Source: Geminicoccus roseus DSM 18922 (lineage in GTDB: Bacteria; Pseudomonadota; Alphaproteobacteria; Geminicoccales; Geminicoccaceae). Taken from it: a DNA stretch of 64,000 bases. The stretch spans positions 3,720,373-3,784,372 of the forward strand of contig NZ_KE386572.1 of assembly GCF_000427665.1 (NCBI RefSeq), given 5' to 3'. The number at the start of each line of letters is the position of its first letter. Within the stretch, counting starts at the first letter, position 1. Made by a program: the position numbers and the translations under genes. This document shows positions 1-8,484 of this stretch, one piece after another. The notes beneath the pieces are model-generated. The model did not search any database, had not been told where the DNA came from, and saw nothing but the letters and a program-made list of their open reading frames with translations.

Positions 1-351
1 GAGGTGCTGATCACCACCGACCAATTGTTCATCCCGCTCCAGGCCCTGGGCGAAATGTACCACGTCCTGCGCCGCAAGACCCGGATGCAGCCTGGTGATC
101 TGGCAGGTCTGGTCCGGCGATACCTGGACCTGGCAGACACGGAAGCCTACCGGCCGTCGGACTTGGCGAGGGCCATGGCGGCGGTAGCCGATCATGGGCT
201 GCCGTTCTGGGATGCCCTGATCTGGTCGGTCTGCGACCGGATGGCGGTGCCGATCCTCCTGACCGAGGACCTGCAGGAAGGACGGACGCTGGGCTCGGTC
301 ACCTTCACCAACCCGTTCGGCGATCGAGCCGGCAGGATCCTGGCGATCTAG
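1..351 (+). CDS. PIN-domain (VapC-like) toxin, 5' end outside window
   Basis: The frame is open from the first base to a TAG at 349-351, so the gene enters from the left and its start is not visible. The visible part carries late PIN-domain features: a polar helical middle (NE-like stretch around GEMYHVLRRK), then FWDALIWSVCDRMAVPILLTEDLQEG, where the D in FWDA and the TED after the central strand match the acidic metal-binding residues of VapC-type ribonucleases. PIN toxins cleave RNA and are normally paired with an antitoxin gene just upstream, which would lie outside the window. The family call rests on the motif pattern only. Confidence 0.7.
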   Translation, partial: EVLITTDQLFIPLQALGEMYHVLRRKTRMQPGDLAGLVRRYLDLADTEAYRPSDLARAMAAVADHGLPFWDALIWSVCDRMAVPILLTEDLQEGRTLGSVTFTNPFGDRAGRILAI

Positions 352-364
352 CCGGCGCCGCCGC

Positions 365-787
365 TCAGTCGTGGTCCTTCGGCCGGCCGCGCATCGACTT
401 GATCCCGGAGCGCTGCGACTTGGCCGCCAGCCGCCGTTCCTTGGAGCCCTTGGTCGGCCGGGTAGCCCGGCGGGTTTTCGGGCGGACCGCGGCGGCGCGG
501 ATCAGCGCCACCAGGCGGGCCAGGGCGTCCTCGCGGTTGCGCGGCTGGTCGCGGAAGTCCTGCGCTTGGATGATCAGGATGCCGTCCTGGGTCATCCGCG
601 ACCCGGCCAGGTGGATCAGCCGCTGGCGGATGTCCTCGGGCAGGGAGGGCGAGTTCAGGACGTCGAAGCGCAGCTGCACCGCCGAGGACACCTTGTTGAC
701 GTTCTGCCCGCCGGGCCCGGACGCGCGCACGAAGCTCTCGTCCAGTTCGCGGGGATCCAGCTGGATGGATTTGGTGACGGGGATCAT
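365..787 (-). CDS. arfB: Alternative ribosome-rescue peptidyl-tRNA hydrolase ArfB
   Basis: A 140-residue class I release-factor-like protein. The catalytic GGQ lies at residues 26-28 in the context ASGPGGQNVNKVSS, and the C-terminal third is a basic tail rich in R and K (RRATRPTKGSKERRLAAKSQRS), which in ArfB enters the empty mRNA channel. It hydrolyses peptidyl-tRNA on ribosomes stalled without a stop codon. The length matches E. coli ArfB, which lacks the stop-codon-reading domain of RF1 and RF2. The ATG has a GGAAG Shine-Dalgarno. It is tail-to-tail with the PIN gene, 13 bases apart. Confidence 0.95.
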   Translation of the reverse strand: MIPVTKSIQLDPRELDESFVRASGPGGQNVNKVSSAVQLRFDVLNSPSLPEDIRQRLIHLAGSRMTQDGILIIQAQDFRDQPRNREDALARLVALIRAAAVRPKTRRATRPTKGSKERRLAAKSQRSGIKSMRGRPKDHD

Positions 788-896
788 CGAAGGCTTCCAG
801 AACGGCTCGCGGCCTTCTTAGCGCAACCAAGCGCGTTGACCACCGCCTCGTCACCCCGGAAGGATCGGGCGACCCCAGCTGCGACCGGAACCGCCC

Positions 897-1655
897 ATGT
901 CCCTTTCAACGAAGTCCATCCTGGTCACCGGCGCCACCGCGGGCATCGGCCAGGCCATCGCCCGGGTGCTAGCCGGACGCGGCGCGCGCCTGCTGATCAC
1001 CGGCCGCAACGCCGAGGCGGGCAGGGCGCTCGAGGAGGAACTGGCGAAGGCCGGTGCGACGGTCAGGTTCGTTCGTGCCGACGTGACGGACACCGATGCG
1101 CCCAGGCTGCTGGTGGACGCGGCGGTGGACGCCTTTGGCGGGATCGACGTGCTGGTCAACAATGCCGGGATCGTCGCCCGCGGCGATGCCGAGCACTGCA
1201 ACGACGAGCAGTTCGAGCGGATCATGGCGACCAACGTCACCGCCCTGTTCCGGCTGAGCCGTCAGGTCCTGCCGGTGATGCGCCGGGGCGGCGGCGGCTC
1301 GATCGTCAACATCGCCTCGGACTGGGGGCTGGTCGGCGCGGTCGGCGCGGTCGCCTATGGCGCCAGCAAGGGGGCGGTGGTGCAGATCACCCGCTCCATG
1401 GCGATCGACCATGCCCGGGACGGGATCCGGGTCAACGCGGTCTGCCCGGGCGACACCGACACCACCATGCTCGACGGCGCCATGACCGGCGGGGACCGGG
1501 CGGCGGAGCTGGCGAAGATGGGGCAGGCGCTGCCGCTCGGCCGGGTCGGCCAGCCCGACGAGATCGCCAAGGTGGTGGCGTTCCTGGCCTCCGACGACGC
1601 CAGCTTCATCACGGGCGCCTGCCTGCCGGTGGATGGCGGCAACACCGCCCAGTGA
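897..1655 (+). CDS. SDR-family NAD(P)-dependent oxidoreductase
   Basis: A 252-residue classical short-chain dehydrogenase/reductase. The nucleotide-binding TGATAGIG is at residues 11-18, NNAG at 88-91, catalytic Ser near 141 and the YxxxK pair Tyr154/Lys158 (AYGASKG). The C-terminal PVDGGN is typical of the FabG-like branch. It oxidises or reduces a hydroxyl/keto group with NAD(P)H; the substrate cannot be read from the sequence. It converges on the MFS gene 23 bases downstream. Together with that transporter and the DeoR regulator it may belong to a small sugar or polyol utilisation locus, which is inference. Confidence 0.9.
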   Translation: MSLSTKSILVTGATAGIGQAIARVLAGRGARLLITGRNAEAGRALEEELAKAGATVRFVRADVTDTDAPRLLVDAAVDAFGGIDVLVNNAGIVARGDAEHCNDEQFERIMATNVTALFRLSRQVLPVMRRGGGGSIVNIASDWGLVGAVGAVAYGASKGAVVQITRSMAIDHARDGIRVNAVCPGDTDTTMLDGAMTGGDRAAELAKMGQALPLGRVGQPDEIAKVVAFLASDDASFITGACLPVDGGNTAQ

Positions 1656-1678
1656 GCGTCAGCAAGCTCCGTCGAGCG

Positions 1679-2839
1679 TCAGCGCCGGCGGACCATGCCG
1701 GCCGCCAGCATCAGGATGATCCCGGCCAGGGTCAGGACGCCCAGCGCACCGGCCAGGCCGATCGCCTTGGCCAGGAAGCCGATCAGGGGCGGGCCGGCCA
1801 GGAAGCCGACATAGCCGATGGTCGCGACCGCCGCCACGCCGGCGCCGGGCGCAGTCCCGGGCAGCCGGGCGGCCTGGCCCAGCAGGACCGGCACGATGTT
1901 GGCAGCACCCAGGCCGATCAGGCCGAACCCGGCGGCGGCCACGAACGGCATCGGCACCAGGGTGGTGATCAGGAACCCGGCGGTGATCAGGAAGCCGCCG
2001 GCGCGCAGGACCATGACCCGGCCGAACCGGTCGGTGACCGCGTCGCCGATGAAGCGGCAGCTGGCCATCGCCAGGGAAAAGGCGGCAAAGCCCGCCGCCG
2101 CGACCGCGGGGGTGGCGCCGGTGTTCTGCACCAGGTGCAAAGCGCTCCAGTCGGCGGCGGCACCCTCGACCACCATCACCATCATCGCCAGCAGGCCCAG
2201 CACCAGGGCGGCGCCGTGCGGCAGGGCGAAGTGCGGGCCGCCGGCCTGGTGGGCCGGGTCGGGCAGGGGCAAGAGCCAGTTCCAGACAAAGGCGATGATG
2301 GCGGCGGCCAGGCAGGCTGCCAGCAGCAGGCCGGACCCATCGCCCCAGCCGGCCCCGATCATGACGCCGCCGATGGCAGCGCCGGTCAGGCCGCCCAGGC
2401 TCCAGAAGCCGTGGAAGGAGGACATGGTCGCCCGGCCACGGGCGCGCTCGACATCGGTCGCCTGGGCGTTCATCGCGACATCGAGGCCGCCATTGAGCAT
2501 GCCGAACAGCAGGGCCGCCACGAACAGCAGCGGCAGGTTCGGCGCCAGCACTGGCAGCGCCATCACCAGCACGAACCCGGCAATGAAGAAGCGGGTCGCC
2601 CGGTCGCTGCCGAACCGGCCGGCGGCCCAGCCGGCGAGCGGCATGGTCGCCATGGCGCCGCCGGCGACCGTGAGCAGCACCAGCCCCAGCACGAACTCGT
2701 CGATGCCGTGGACGGCGCCGATGATCGGGATGTGCACGGCCCACAGCCCGATGGCGGTGCCGTTGACCATGAACACGGTCGAGACGGCCGCCCGGTTGCG
2801 GTCGACCGCGCCGCGACGGTCGGCGGTGGTGGCGGTCAT
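1679..2839 (-). CDS. MFS transporter
   Basis: A 386-residue inner-membrane protein with about twelve hydrophobic helices. The loop between helices 2 and 3 has GWAAGRFGSDR, a variant of the MFS motif GxxxDRxGRR, and a second copy, GDAVTDRFGRV, occurs in the C-terminal half. It resembles the YbjJ/FucP-like MFS subgroup. Its start overlaps the stop of the DeoR regulator by 4 bases (ATGA), so the two are translationally coupled and co-transcribed. DeoR regulators commonly sense a phosphorylated sugar, so a sugar or sugar derivative is a reasonable substrate guess, but none is shown. Confidence 0.85.
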   Translation of the reverse strand: MTATTADRRGAVDRNRAAVSTVFMVNGTAIGLWAVHIPIIGAVHGIDEFVLGLVLLTVAGGAMATMPLAGWAAGRFGSDRATRFFIAGFVLVMALPVLAPNLPLLFVAALLFGMLNGGLDVAMNAQATDVERARGRATMSSFHGFWSLGGLTGAAIGGVMIGAGWGDGSGLLLAACLAAAIIAFVWNWLLPLPDPAHQAGGPHFALPHGAALVLGLLAMMVMVVEGAAADWSALHLVQNTGATPAVAAAGFAAFSLAMASCRFIGDAVTDRFGRVMVLRAGGFLITAGFLITTLVPMPFVAAAGFGLIGLGAANIVPVLLGQAARLPGTAPGAGVAAVATIGYVGFLAGPPLIGFLAKAIGLAGALGVLTLAGIILMLAAGMVRRR

Positions 2840-3627
2840 CGCGTTTCTCCGGGTGCGCGCAGGATCTCGGGTCCCTCGTCGCCGACGATCCGCTCGACCA
2901 GGGCGGCGGGCGCGTCGGCCTCGATCACCAGCTGGTCCAGGGCCGCCAGGGGGGCGATGGTGAAGGGGGCGGAGGCGCCGAGCTTGTCGTTCAGCACCGC
3001 CGTGACCACCCGCCCGCTCACCTCGATCATGGTGCGCTTGACCACGGCGTCGTCGGCGAACACGGAGGCCAGCCCGTCATCGGCCGACAGGCTGCAGGCG
3101 CCGAGCAGGCAGAGATCCGCCCGGATCTGCCGGATCGCGTCGGTCACGCCGGTTCCGGTGACCGCACCGGCCCGATGGCTGAGGCTGCCGCCCAGCAGGA
3201 TCACCTCGATGGAGTTCCGGCCGAGCAGGGCGCTGGCGATCGCCGGGCTGTTGGTGACGATGGTCGCCTCGAGGGCAGCCGGCAGGCAGTGCATCACCGC
3301 GAGGTTGGTGGAGCCGGCATCCACGATCACCACCTCGCCCGGCCGGATCAGCCCGGCGGCTACCCGTGCTATCGCCTGCTTGCGCGGCCGCTCGGCCTGC
3401 TCGCGCTCCAGATAGGGGCGGGGTGCGGTGATCTGGCGGACGGCACCGCCATGGACCCGCTGCACCCTTCCGGTGGCGGCGAGTTCGCGCAGGTCGCGGC
3501 GGATGGTGTCCTCGGAGGTGCCGAAGTCACGGGCGAGCTCGGCGGCAAGCACGCGGCCGTCGCGCTCGATCAGGGTGAGGATCGCCCGCTGGCGCTCCTC
3601 CGGCAGGACAATGGCAGTGACGGTCAT
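2836..3627 (-). CDS. DeoR/GlpR-family transcriptional regulator
   Basis: A 263-residue regulator. The N-terminal winged helix-turn-helix reads ERQRAILTLIERDGRV followed by TSEDTIRRDLREL, the DeoR recognition-helix signature. The C-terminal DeoRC sensor domain includes VIVDAGSTN and the LLGGSL stretch, which resemble its sugar-phosphate binding loops. I chose the ATG at 3627, where the family N-terminus begins; an upstream in-frame GTG at 3672 would add 15 atypical residues and run through a palindrome. It heads a two-gene unit with the MFS transporter and probably represses it and itself. Confidence 0.88.
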   Translation of the reverse strand: MTVTAIVLPEERQRAILTLIERDGRVLAAELARDFGTSEDTIRRDLRELAATGRVQRVHGGAVRQITAPRPYLEREQAERPRKQAIARVAAGLIRPGEVVIVDAGSTNLAVMHCLPAALEATIVTNSPAIASALLGRNSIEVILLGGSLSHRAGAVTGTGVTDAIRQIRADLCLLGACSLSADDGLASVFADDAVVKRTMIEVSGRVVTAVLNDKLGASAPFTIAPLAALDQLVIEADAPAALVERIVGDEGPEILRAPGETR

Positions 3628-3645
3628 GGCAGGCCCAGAAGTTCG

Positions 3646-3671
3646 TGCACGTTCGGGTACACGAACATGCA
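3646..3671. promoter_or_regulatory. Candidate DeoR operator (imperfect palindrome)
   Basis: The arms TGCACGTTCG and CGAACATGCA form a 10-base inverted repeat with one mismatch around a 6-base spacer. It lies 19 bases upstream of the DeoR start, where an autoregulatory operator is expected. The 13-base block ACGAACATGCACG from its right half recurs exactly at 3733-3745 inside the cysA 3' end. No binding data; assignment is by position and symmetry. Confidence 0.45.
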
Positions 3672-3702
3672 CGAGCGTGCAATGCGGATCTGCCGGCGTT
3701 GT

Positions 3703-4746
3703 TCAGGCAGGGAAGATCCGGGCGCTGGCTGCACGAACATGCACGCTGTCGCCCCTGGCCAGCCCCAGCTCCCTCCAGCGCGAGGGCGGCAAGGAGGCCT
3801 CGACCGGGTCGGCCCGCCCCTCCACGTCCAGGTCGACCCGGATCACCGAGCCCAGCGCGGTGACGTGCCGGATCCGGGCAAGCGCGCCGTCCTGCCCGGC
3901 GACCCGGCTCATCTCGATCTCCTCCGGCCGGACATAGGCGATGCCCTGCGCAGCCGGGGTCTCCAGGCGGAAGGGGCGGCCCAGGACATGGGCGACGCTG
4001 TCCTTGGCCTCGAACGGGATGCGGTTCACCTGGCCCAGGAACTCGTAGACGAACGGGTTGGCGGGATGCTCGTAGATGTCGGCCGGCGCGCCGACCTGCT
4101 CGATCCGCCCCTTGTTCATCACCACCACCCGGTCGGCCAGCTCCAGCGCCTCTTCCTGGTCGTGAGTCACGAACACCGAGGTCAGCCCCATCTCGTGGTG
4201 CAGCCGGCGCAGCCAGCGGCGCAGGTCCTTGCGCACCTGGGCGTCCAGGGCGCCGAACGGCTCGTCCAGCAGCAGCACCTTCGGCTCGATGGCGAGTGCC
4301 CGCGCCAGCGCCACGCGCTGGCGCTGGCCGCCGGAAAGCTGGGTCGGGTAGCGATGGGAGAGGCCGTCCAGCTGGACCAGCTGGAGCAGCTCGTGGACCC
4401 GCCGCGCGATCTCCGCCTTGTCCGGCCGCTGGGCGCGCGGCTTCACGCGCAGGCCGAACGCCACGTTCTCGAACACGGTCATGTGCCGGAACAGGGCATA
4501 GTGCTGGAACACGAAGCCTACCGCGCGCTCGCCCACCGCCCGGGTGGTCGCGTCGTCGCCGTTGAACAGGACCTGGCCGCGATCGGCGAACTCCAGGCCG
4601 GCGATGATCCGCAGCAGCGTGGTCTTGCCGGAGCCGGAGGGGCCCAGCAGCGCCACCAGCTCGCCCTGCGACACCGTCAGGTCGACGTCGTGCACGGCCA
4701 CGAAGCCGTTGAATTCCTTGGTCAGTCCCTTGACCGTGATCGTCAT
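3703..4746 (-). CDS. cysA: Sulfate/thiosulfate ABC transporter ATP-binding protein CysA
   Basis: A 347-residue ABC ATPase. Walker A GPSGSGKT is at 35-42, the signature LSGGQ at 137-141 and Walker [13 protein letters not shown] near 157-168. After about residue 240 comes the CysA-type C-terminal regulatory/TOBE-like region ending in [13 protein letters not shown]. It powers uptake of sulfate through the CysT-CysW membrane pair. The frame is open far upstream through cysW, but the true start is the ATG at 4746, where [12 protein letters not shown] begins. It is the last gene of cysT-cysW-cysA, 26 bases after cysW. Confidence 0.95.
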   Translation of the reverse strand: MTITVKGLTKEFNGFVAVHDVDLTVSQGELVALLGPSGSGKTTLLRIIAGLEFADRGQVLFNGDDATTRAVGERAVGFVFQHYALFRHMTVFENVAFGLRVKPRAQRPDKAEIARRVHELLQLVQLDGLSHRYPTQLSGGQRQRVALARALAIEPKVLLLDEPFGALDAQVRKDLRRWLRRLHHEMGLTSVFVTHDQEEALELADRVVVMNKGRIEQVGAPADIYEHPANPFVYEFLGQVNRIPFEAKDSVAHVLGRPFRLETPAAQGIAYVRPEEIEMSRVAGQDGALARIRHVTALGSVIRVDLDVEGRADPVEASLPPSRWRELGLARGDSVHVRAASARIFPA

Positions 4747-4772
4747 CGAAGGGGCTCCAGCATGAAGCGGGG

Positions 4773-5648
4773 TCAGTGGCGGCGGGTCGCGGCCAGCTCG
4801 GCGCCGTAGCGCCATTCCAGCAGGTGCTTGATCACCAGGGTGACCAGGCCCAGCAGGGCCAGCAGGCTGGCGACCGCGAAGGCGGCCACCGACTGGTACT
4901 CGTTGTAGAGGATCTCGACATGGAGCGGGATCGTGTTGGTGAGGCCGCGGATATGGCCGGACACCACCGACACCGCGCCGAACTCGCCCATCGCCCGGGC
5001 GTTGCAGAGCAGGACCCCGTAGAGCAGGCCCCACTTCACGTTCGGCAGGGTCACCCGGCGGAAGGTCTGCCAGCCGGACGCGCCCAGGGACAGCGCCGCT
5101 TCTTCCGAATCGCGCCCCTGCTCGGCCATCAGCGGGATGAGCTCGCGGGCGATGAAGGGAAAGGTGACGAAGATGGTCGCCAGCACGATGCCCGGCACCG
5201 CGAACACGATCTTCACGCCCATCGCGTCCAGCCAGGGGCCGAAATAGCCGCTGCCGCCGAACAGCAGCACCCAGACCAGGCCGGAGATCACCGGGGAAAC
5301 CGAGAAGGGCAGGTCGATCAGGGTGGTGAGCAGCGCCTTGCCGCGGAAGTCGAACTTGGCGATCGCCCAGGCGGCGCACAGCCCGAACACGAGGTTGGCC
5401 GGCACCGCGATCGCCGCGATCAGCAGGGTCAGGCGGATTGCCGCCAGGGCGTCGGGTTCGGTGATCGCCGCGGCATAGGCGCCCCAGCCCTCCCGGAACG
5501 CCTCGATCAGCACCACCAGCAGCGGCAGGACCAGGAAGCCCAGCAGGAACAGGACGGCGATGGCGGTGAGCGTCCAGCGCGCCCAGCGGCCTTCGCCGGG
5601 TGAAGCGGGCGGGCGGGGAGCCGCCACGGCAGGAAGGCTCGCGATCAT
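4773..5648 (-). CDS. cysW: Sulfate ABC transporter permease CysW
   Basis: A 291-residue inner-membrane permease with about six helices and the binding-protein-dependent transport EAA-type loop ([26 protein letters not shown]), which contacts the ATPase. The stretch [19 protein letters not shown] is characteristic of CysW, as is LYNEYQ. It forms the sulfate channel with CysT. The start overlaps the cysT stop by 4 bases (ATGA), so the two are coupled, and cysA follows directly. Confidence 0.94.
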   Translation of the reverse strand: MIASLPAVAAPRPPASPGEGRWARWTLTAIAVLFLLGFLVLPLLVVLIEAFREGWGAYAAAITEPDALAAIRLTLLIAAIAVPANLVFGLCAAWAIAKFDFRGKALLTTLIDLPFSVSPVISGLVWVLLFGGSGYFGPWLDAMGVKIVFAVPGIVLATIFVTFPFIARELIPLMAEQGRDSEEAALSLGASGWQTFRRVTLPNVKWGLLYGVLLCNARAMGEFGAVSVVSGHIRGLTNTIPLHVEILYNEYQSVAAFAVASLLALLGLVTLVIKHLLEWRYGAELAATRRH

Positions 5649-6505
5649 CGCCGTTCGTAGCTCCGGGTCCAGGCCTGCAGCAGGTTGATCAGCAGGAGGA
5701 GGAGAAAGGAGGCCAGCAGCATCAGGACGCCCACGGTGGCCGCACCGGCATAGTCGAACTCTTCCAGCCGGATCACGATCAGCAGCGGGGCGATCTCCGA
5801 TTCGTAAGGCATGTTGCCGGCGATGAAGATCACCGAGCCGTACTCGCCGACCGCGCGGGCGAAGGCCAAGGCGAAGCCGGTGAGGGCGGCCGGCAGGATG
5901 CTCGGCACGATCACCCGCCAGACGGTCTGCAGCCGGCTGGCGCCCAGCGTCGCCGCGGCCTCCTCGACCTCCTTCTCGAAGTCCGCCAGGATCGGCTCGA
6001 CGGTCCGCACCACGAAGGGCAGGCCGATGAACACCATGGCGACCACCACGCCGGCCGGGGTGAAGGCGATCTCGATGCCGAGCGGCTCCAGCAGACCGCC
6101 GATCCAGCCGTCGCCGGCGAACAGGGCCGTGAGGGTGATGCCGGCCACGGCGGTCGGCAGCGCGAAGGGCAGGTCCACCGCGGCGTCGAGCAGGCGCTTG
6201 CCGGGAAAGCGGTAGCGGACCAGCACCCAGGCGACCAGCACCCCCATCACCAGGTTCACCAGAGCGGCGATCAGCGCGCCGCCGAAACTCAGGCGCAGGG
6301 CGGCAAGGGTGCGGGGGTCGGTGGCGACCTCGATGAAATGGCCGATCCCGTCGCCGAAGCTGCGCAGGAACATCGCGGCCAGCGGGATCAGGACGATCAG
6401 CGACAGATAGGTGACGGTCAGGCCCAGGGTCGGGCCGAAGCCCGGCAGGACCATGCGGCGGACCGGCCGGAGACCGGCCGGCGCCGGGGCGGCCAGGCCG
6501 CTCAT
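5645..6505 (-). CDS. cysT: Sulfate ABC transporter permease CysT (CysU)
   Basis: A 286-residue inner-membrane permease, paired with CysW. After a short cytoplasmic leader come hydrophobic helices; the EAA loop reads [21 protein letters not shown] and the family marker [18 protein letters not shown] follows. First gene of the cysT-cysW-cysA unit. In most genomes a periplasmic sulfate-binding protein gene (cysP or sbp) precedes cysT. Here only a small unrelated membrane protein does, so the binding protein must be encoded elsewhere or replaced. Confidence 0.94.
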   Translation of the reverse strand: MSGLAAPAPAGLRPVRRMVLPGFGPTLGLTVTYLSLIVLIPLAAMFLRSFGDGIGHFIEVATDPRTLAALRLSFGGALIAALVNLVMGVLVAWVLVRYRFPGKRLLDAAVDLPFALPTAVAGITLTALFAGDGWIGGLLEPLGIEIAFTPAGVVVAMVFIGLPFVVRTVEPILADFEKEVEEAAATLGASRLQTVWRVIVPSILPAALTGFALAFARAVGEYGSVIFIAGNMPYESEIAPLLIVIRLEEFDYAGAATVGVLMLLASFLLLLLINLLQAWTRSYERR

Positions 6506-6611
6506 CGGAACGGGCGCATCGGAACGGGGAGCAGACTGGTCGGCATGACCGTACCCTTGGCGACGCGCCTGGAAGGCGCAGAGGAGGCAGGTTGGACGGA
6601 GGCCGCCCCGT

Positions 6612-6875
6612 TCAGTCGGCGACCACCAGATGCAGGCCGGCCGGAGGCGTCATGGGATCGGCCTCGACCGGCAGCCCTTCCGGTTCGGACATCGCCTCGG
6701 CAACGGCGGCGGGAGCGACCGCGGCGGGGGCGACGATGGCGGGCGGGGGTTGATGGAGGGCTTGGGTGGATACGAGGTTGTCGGTGCCGGAACCGAGGTG
6801 GAGGAAGGGAACGAGGGCGACCAGGGCGCCCAGAAACAGGATACCTCGGGCTAGGTGACGGCTCGGTCCACCCAT
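6612..6875 (-). CDS. Small predicted membrane-anchored Ala/Pro-rich protein
   Basis: An 87-residue protein of unknown function. One hydrophobic segment (ILFLGALVALVPFLHLG) follows a basic N-terminus, giving a single membrane anchor or uncleaved signal; the rest is low-complexity Ala/Pro/Val (two tandem APAAV units), then an acidic tail. I prefer the ATG at 6875, with GGAG seven bases upstream, over an in-frame GTG at 6899. It occupies the place between the cysH unit and cysT where a sulfate-binding protein gene often sits, but it has no resemblance to one. It could be a chance ORF, but the good ribosome site and position favour a gene. Confidence 0.45.
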   Translation of the reverse strand: MGGPSRHLARGILFLGALVALVPFLHLGSGTDNLVSTQALHQPPPAIVAPAAVAPAAVAEAMSEPEGLPVEADPMTPPAGLHLVVAD

Positions 6876-6889
6876 GGGCAGGCTCCATT

Positions 6890-6925
6890 TGATAAACACT
6901 ATGGATTTTATAAACTATCCGTCCC
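6890..6925. promoter_or_regulatory. AT-rich patch with near-direct repeat, probable promoter region
   Basis: In otherwise GC-rich DNA, 6890-6925 is strikingly AT-rich and contains two near-direct copies of ATAAAC followed by (AC)TAT. Read on the minus strand it offers a TATAAAAT-like -10. It precedes the small membrane protein and the cysT operon, so it probably carries their promoter and perhaps an activator site. No exact consensus is claimed. Confidence 0.35.
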
Positions 6926-6964
6926 GAGGTTGCACGCGAAACTTTTAAGCGCCCGCCGGCCGCC

Positions 6965-7474
6965 TCAGCCGGCCACCACCGCCGCCGGCGGCCACAGGCC
7001 TTCCGGGCCGATGGCGGGCTGACGACGCCCTGCCGGAGCCGCCTCCTCCGCCGCCCGGTCGAACCCGATCGCCACGACCAGCGCATCGCCGGCGAGCTCG
7101 TCCAGCCGCGCATGCACCAGGCCCGGATCGCCGCCGGGACTGCCGCCCAGCTCCACGAACAGGGTGACCCGGCCCAGCCGGCGCAGCATCCGTGCCCGGC
7201 CCGTCTCCAGCGCGGCCGGCCGCTGCCGGGTGCCGGCCAGGGAGGAGGCCAGGTCAACAAGGCGCGGGTCGCGCGCCAGGCTCGCCAGCGGCGAGTTCTC
7301 CTCGATCCCGACCGTGCCCACCGGCCGGCCGGCGGCGCGCAGCCGGGCGGCGGCCTCGACCGCCAGCCAGGCCACCTCGTCCCGGGGGAACAGGCGCACT
7401 GGCCCCGGACCCTGCGCCGGCTCGGGCGCAGCCTTGGCGGAACTCGGGCGGATCGGCAGGTCGAGCATGGTCAT
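6965..7474 (-). CDS. Uncharacterised protein coupled to cysH
   Basis: A 169-residue soluble protein I do not recognise. The ATG at 7474 overlaps the cysH stop (ATGA) and has a strong GGAGGTG site five bases before it, so it is certainly translated with cysH. Its first half has a VAWLAVEAAARLRAAGRPVG helix and VGIEENSPLASLARDP; the second half has VTLFVELGGSPGGDPGLVHARLDEL and VVAIGFDRAAEEAAP. In many alphaproteobacteria the partner of cysH in this position is DUF934, but I cannot match this sequence to that family. By context it probably serves sulfate reduction. No signal peptide, no Cys-rich motif. Confidence 0.7.
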   Translation of the reverse strand: MTMLDLPIRPSSAKAAPEPAQGPGPVRLFPRDEVAWLAVEAAARLRAAGRPVGTVGIEENSPLASLARDPRLVDLASSLAGTRQRPAALETGRARMLRRLGRVTLFVELGGSPGGDPGLVHARLDELAGDALVVAIGFDRAAEEAAPAGRRQPAIGPEGLWPPAAVVAG

Positions 7475-8226
7475 ATGCCACCTCCATGGGACACGTGGAT
7501 CCCGCATTCGCTTTTCGACGATCCCGACCAGCGGCCGGCGCGCGGATCCTCGCCCTCGGCCACCGGGCGGGTGCAGGGCGCGCAGCCGATCGAGCGGAAG
7601 CCTTCCGCGACCAGCGGATGGGCCGGCAGGTCGTAGCTGGCCCGGTACGCCTCCAGGTCCTCCGCCGACCACTCCGCCAGCGGGTTGATCTTGATCCGGC
7701 CGCTGTTTCGCTCAGGCTCGAACAACGGCAGGACCTGCCGGGCGCCACCCTGGAACCGCTTGCGCCCGGTGATCCACGCGTCGAAGCCGGACAGCGCCTC
7801 GTCGAGCGGCTCGGTCTTGCGGAAATGGCAGCAGACGTCCGGATCGCGGCTGTGCAGGTCGGCCCGCGGATCGATCCGGCCGAGCATCCGCAGGTTCGGG
7901 GTGGCGCTGCGGACATCGCGCAGGCCCAGCAGCTTCACGAGCTGGTCGCGATAGGCGAGGGTCGCCGGGAAATGGGCGAGGGTGTCCAGGAAGATCACCG
8001 GGATATCCGGGTCGACCGACGCCACCATGTGCAGCAGCACGACGCTCTCGGCGCCGAACGACGAGACCAGGGCGATGCGGCCGCGCAGGCTGCCGCCCTG
8101 GCCGAGCACGGCGGCGAGCAGGTCGCGGCCGCACAGATGGCCGTGAAGCCGGTTCAGTTCGCCGCTCATCGTCTCGATGGAGCCGGGCAGCTCGGCGCGG
8201 ACGGCCCCGATGGCTGGTTGCGGCAT
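7471..8226 (-). CDS. cysH: Assimilatory adenylyl-sulfate (APS/PAPS) reductase
   Basis: A 251-residue cytoplasmic reductase that turns activated sulfate into sulfite using thioredoxin or glutathione. The SSFGAES phosphate-binding loop is at 55-61. Four cysteines mark an iron-sulfur APS-type enzyme: CC at 132-133, CAPC at 215-218, and the catalytic KSECGIH with Cys241. Enzymes that lack the CC and CxxC pair use PAPS, so this one most likely uses APS directly. The ATG has GGAGGA upstream. The sulfite reductase and ATP sulfurylase genes are not in the window. Confidence 0.95.
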   Translation of the reverse strand: MPQPAIGAVRAELPGSIETMSGELNRLHGHLCGRDLLAAVLGQGGSLRGRIALVSSFGAESVVLLHMVASVDPDIPVIFLDTLAHFPATLAYRDQLVKLLGLRDVRSATPNLRMLGRIDPRADLHSRDPDVCCHFRKTEPLDEALSGFDAWITGRKRFQGGARQVLPLFEPERNSGRIKINPLAEWSAEDLEAYRASYDLPAHPLVAEGFRSIGCAPCTRPVAEGEDPRAGRWSGSSKSECGIHVSHGGGI

Positions 8227-8326
8227 GAGGATCCTCCGGACGCAACGATGCGGGAGGTGAAACTACATGCTCGGCCCGGGTGCTCCAGCCATATTTCATG
8301 AATCCGGGTGTTATGTTTCCTATATA

Positions 8327-8348
8327 TCAATTATTATTTGTAAATTGA
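8327..8348. promoter_or_regulatory. AT-rich inverted repeat upstream of cysH
   Basis: TCAATT and AATTGA form a perfect 6-base inverted repeat separated by 10 A/T-rich bases, about 100 bases upstream of cysH and within the only strongly AT-rich patch between cysH and rpsU. It has the size and symmetry of a dimeric regulator site, as expected for a sulfur-status regulator. The regulator is not identified. Confidence 0.4.
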
Positions 8349-8368
8349 CGGCGGCGGCCAAGCGCAAC

Positions 8369-8396
8369 GAGCCCGCCGAGTTGCCCCGGCGGGCTC
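8369..8396. terminator. Hairpin downstream of rpsU
   Basis: GAGCCCGCCG (8369-8378) pairs perfectly with CGGCGGGCTC (8387-8396) around an 8-base loop. It lies about 90 bases beyond the rpsU stop on the minus strand. There is no clear T-run on either side, so termination may be weak or Rho-assisted. Confidence 0.5.
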
Positions 8397-8484
8397 AGAT
8401 CGCTTGCTGCATGGCGACGCTCCAACGTGACGAGACCGCGGGAAAATCCCGGCGATCGCTCAAGTCAGGGCGACGAGCTTGAAC

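Noticed and set aside
371-3415. A 1014-codon open frame on the plus strand across arfB, the SDR gene and the MFS/DeoR genes
   Set aside because: It overlaps four well-supported genes on other frames or strands, and its product is Arg/Gly/Ala/His-rich with no domain. It is a GC-bias artefact, as are similar frames opposite acs (29755-32634), ybbP (33678-36329) and ileS (43067-45385).
3703-5379. A 558-residue CysA with an N-terminal extension
   Set aside because: The first 211 residues are an out-of-frame reading of cysW. The CysA N-terminus begins at 4746.
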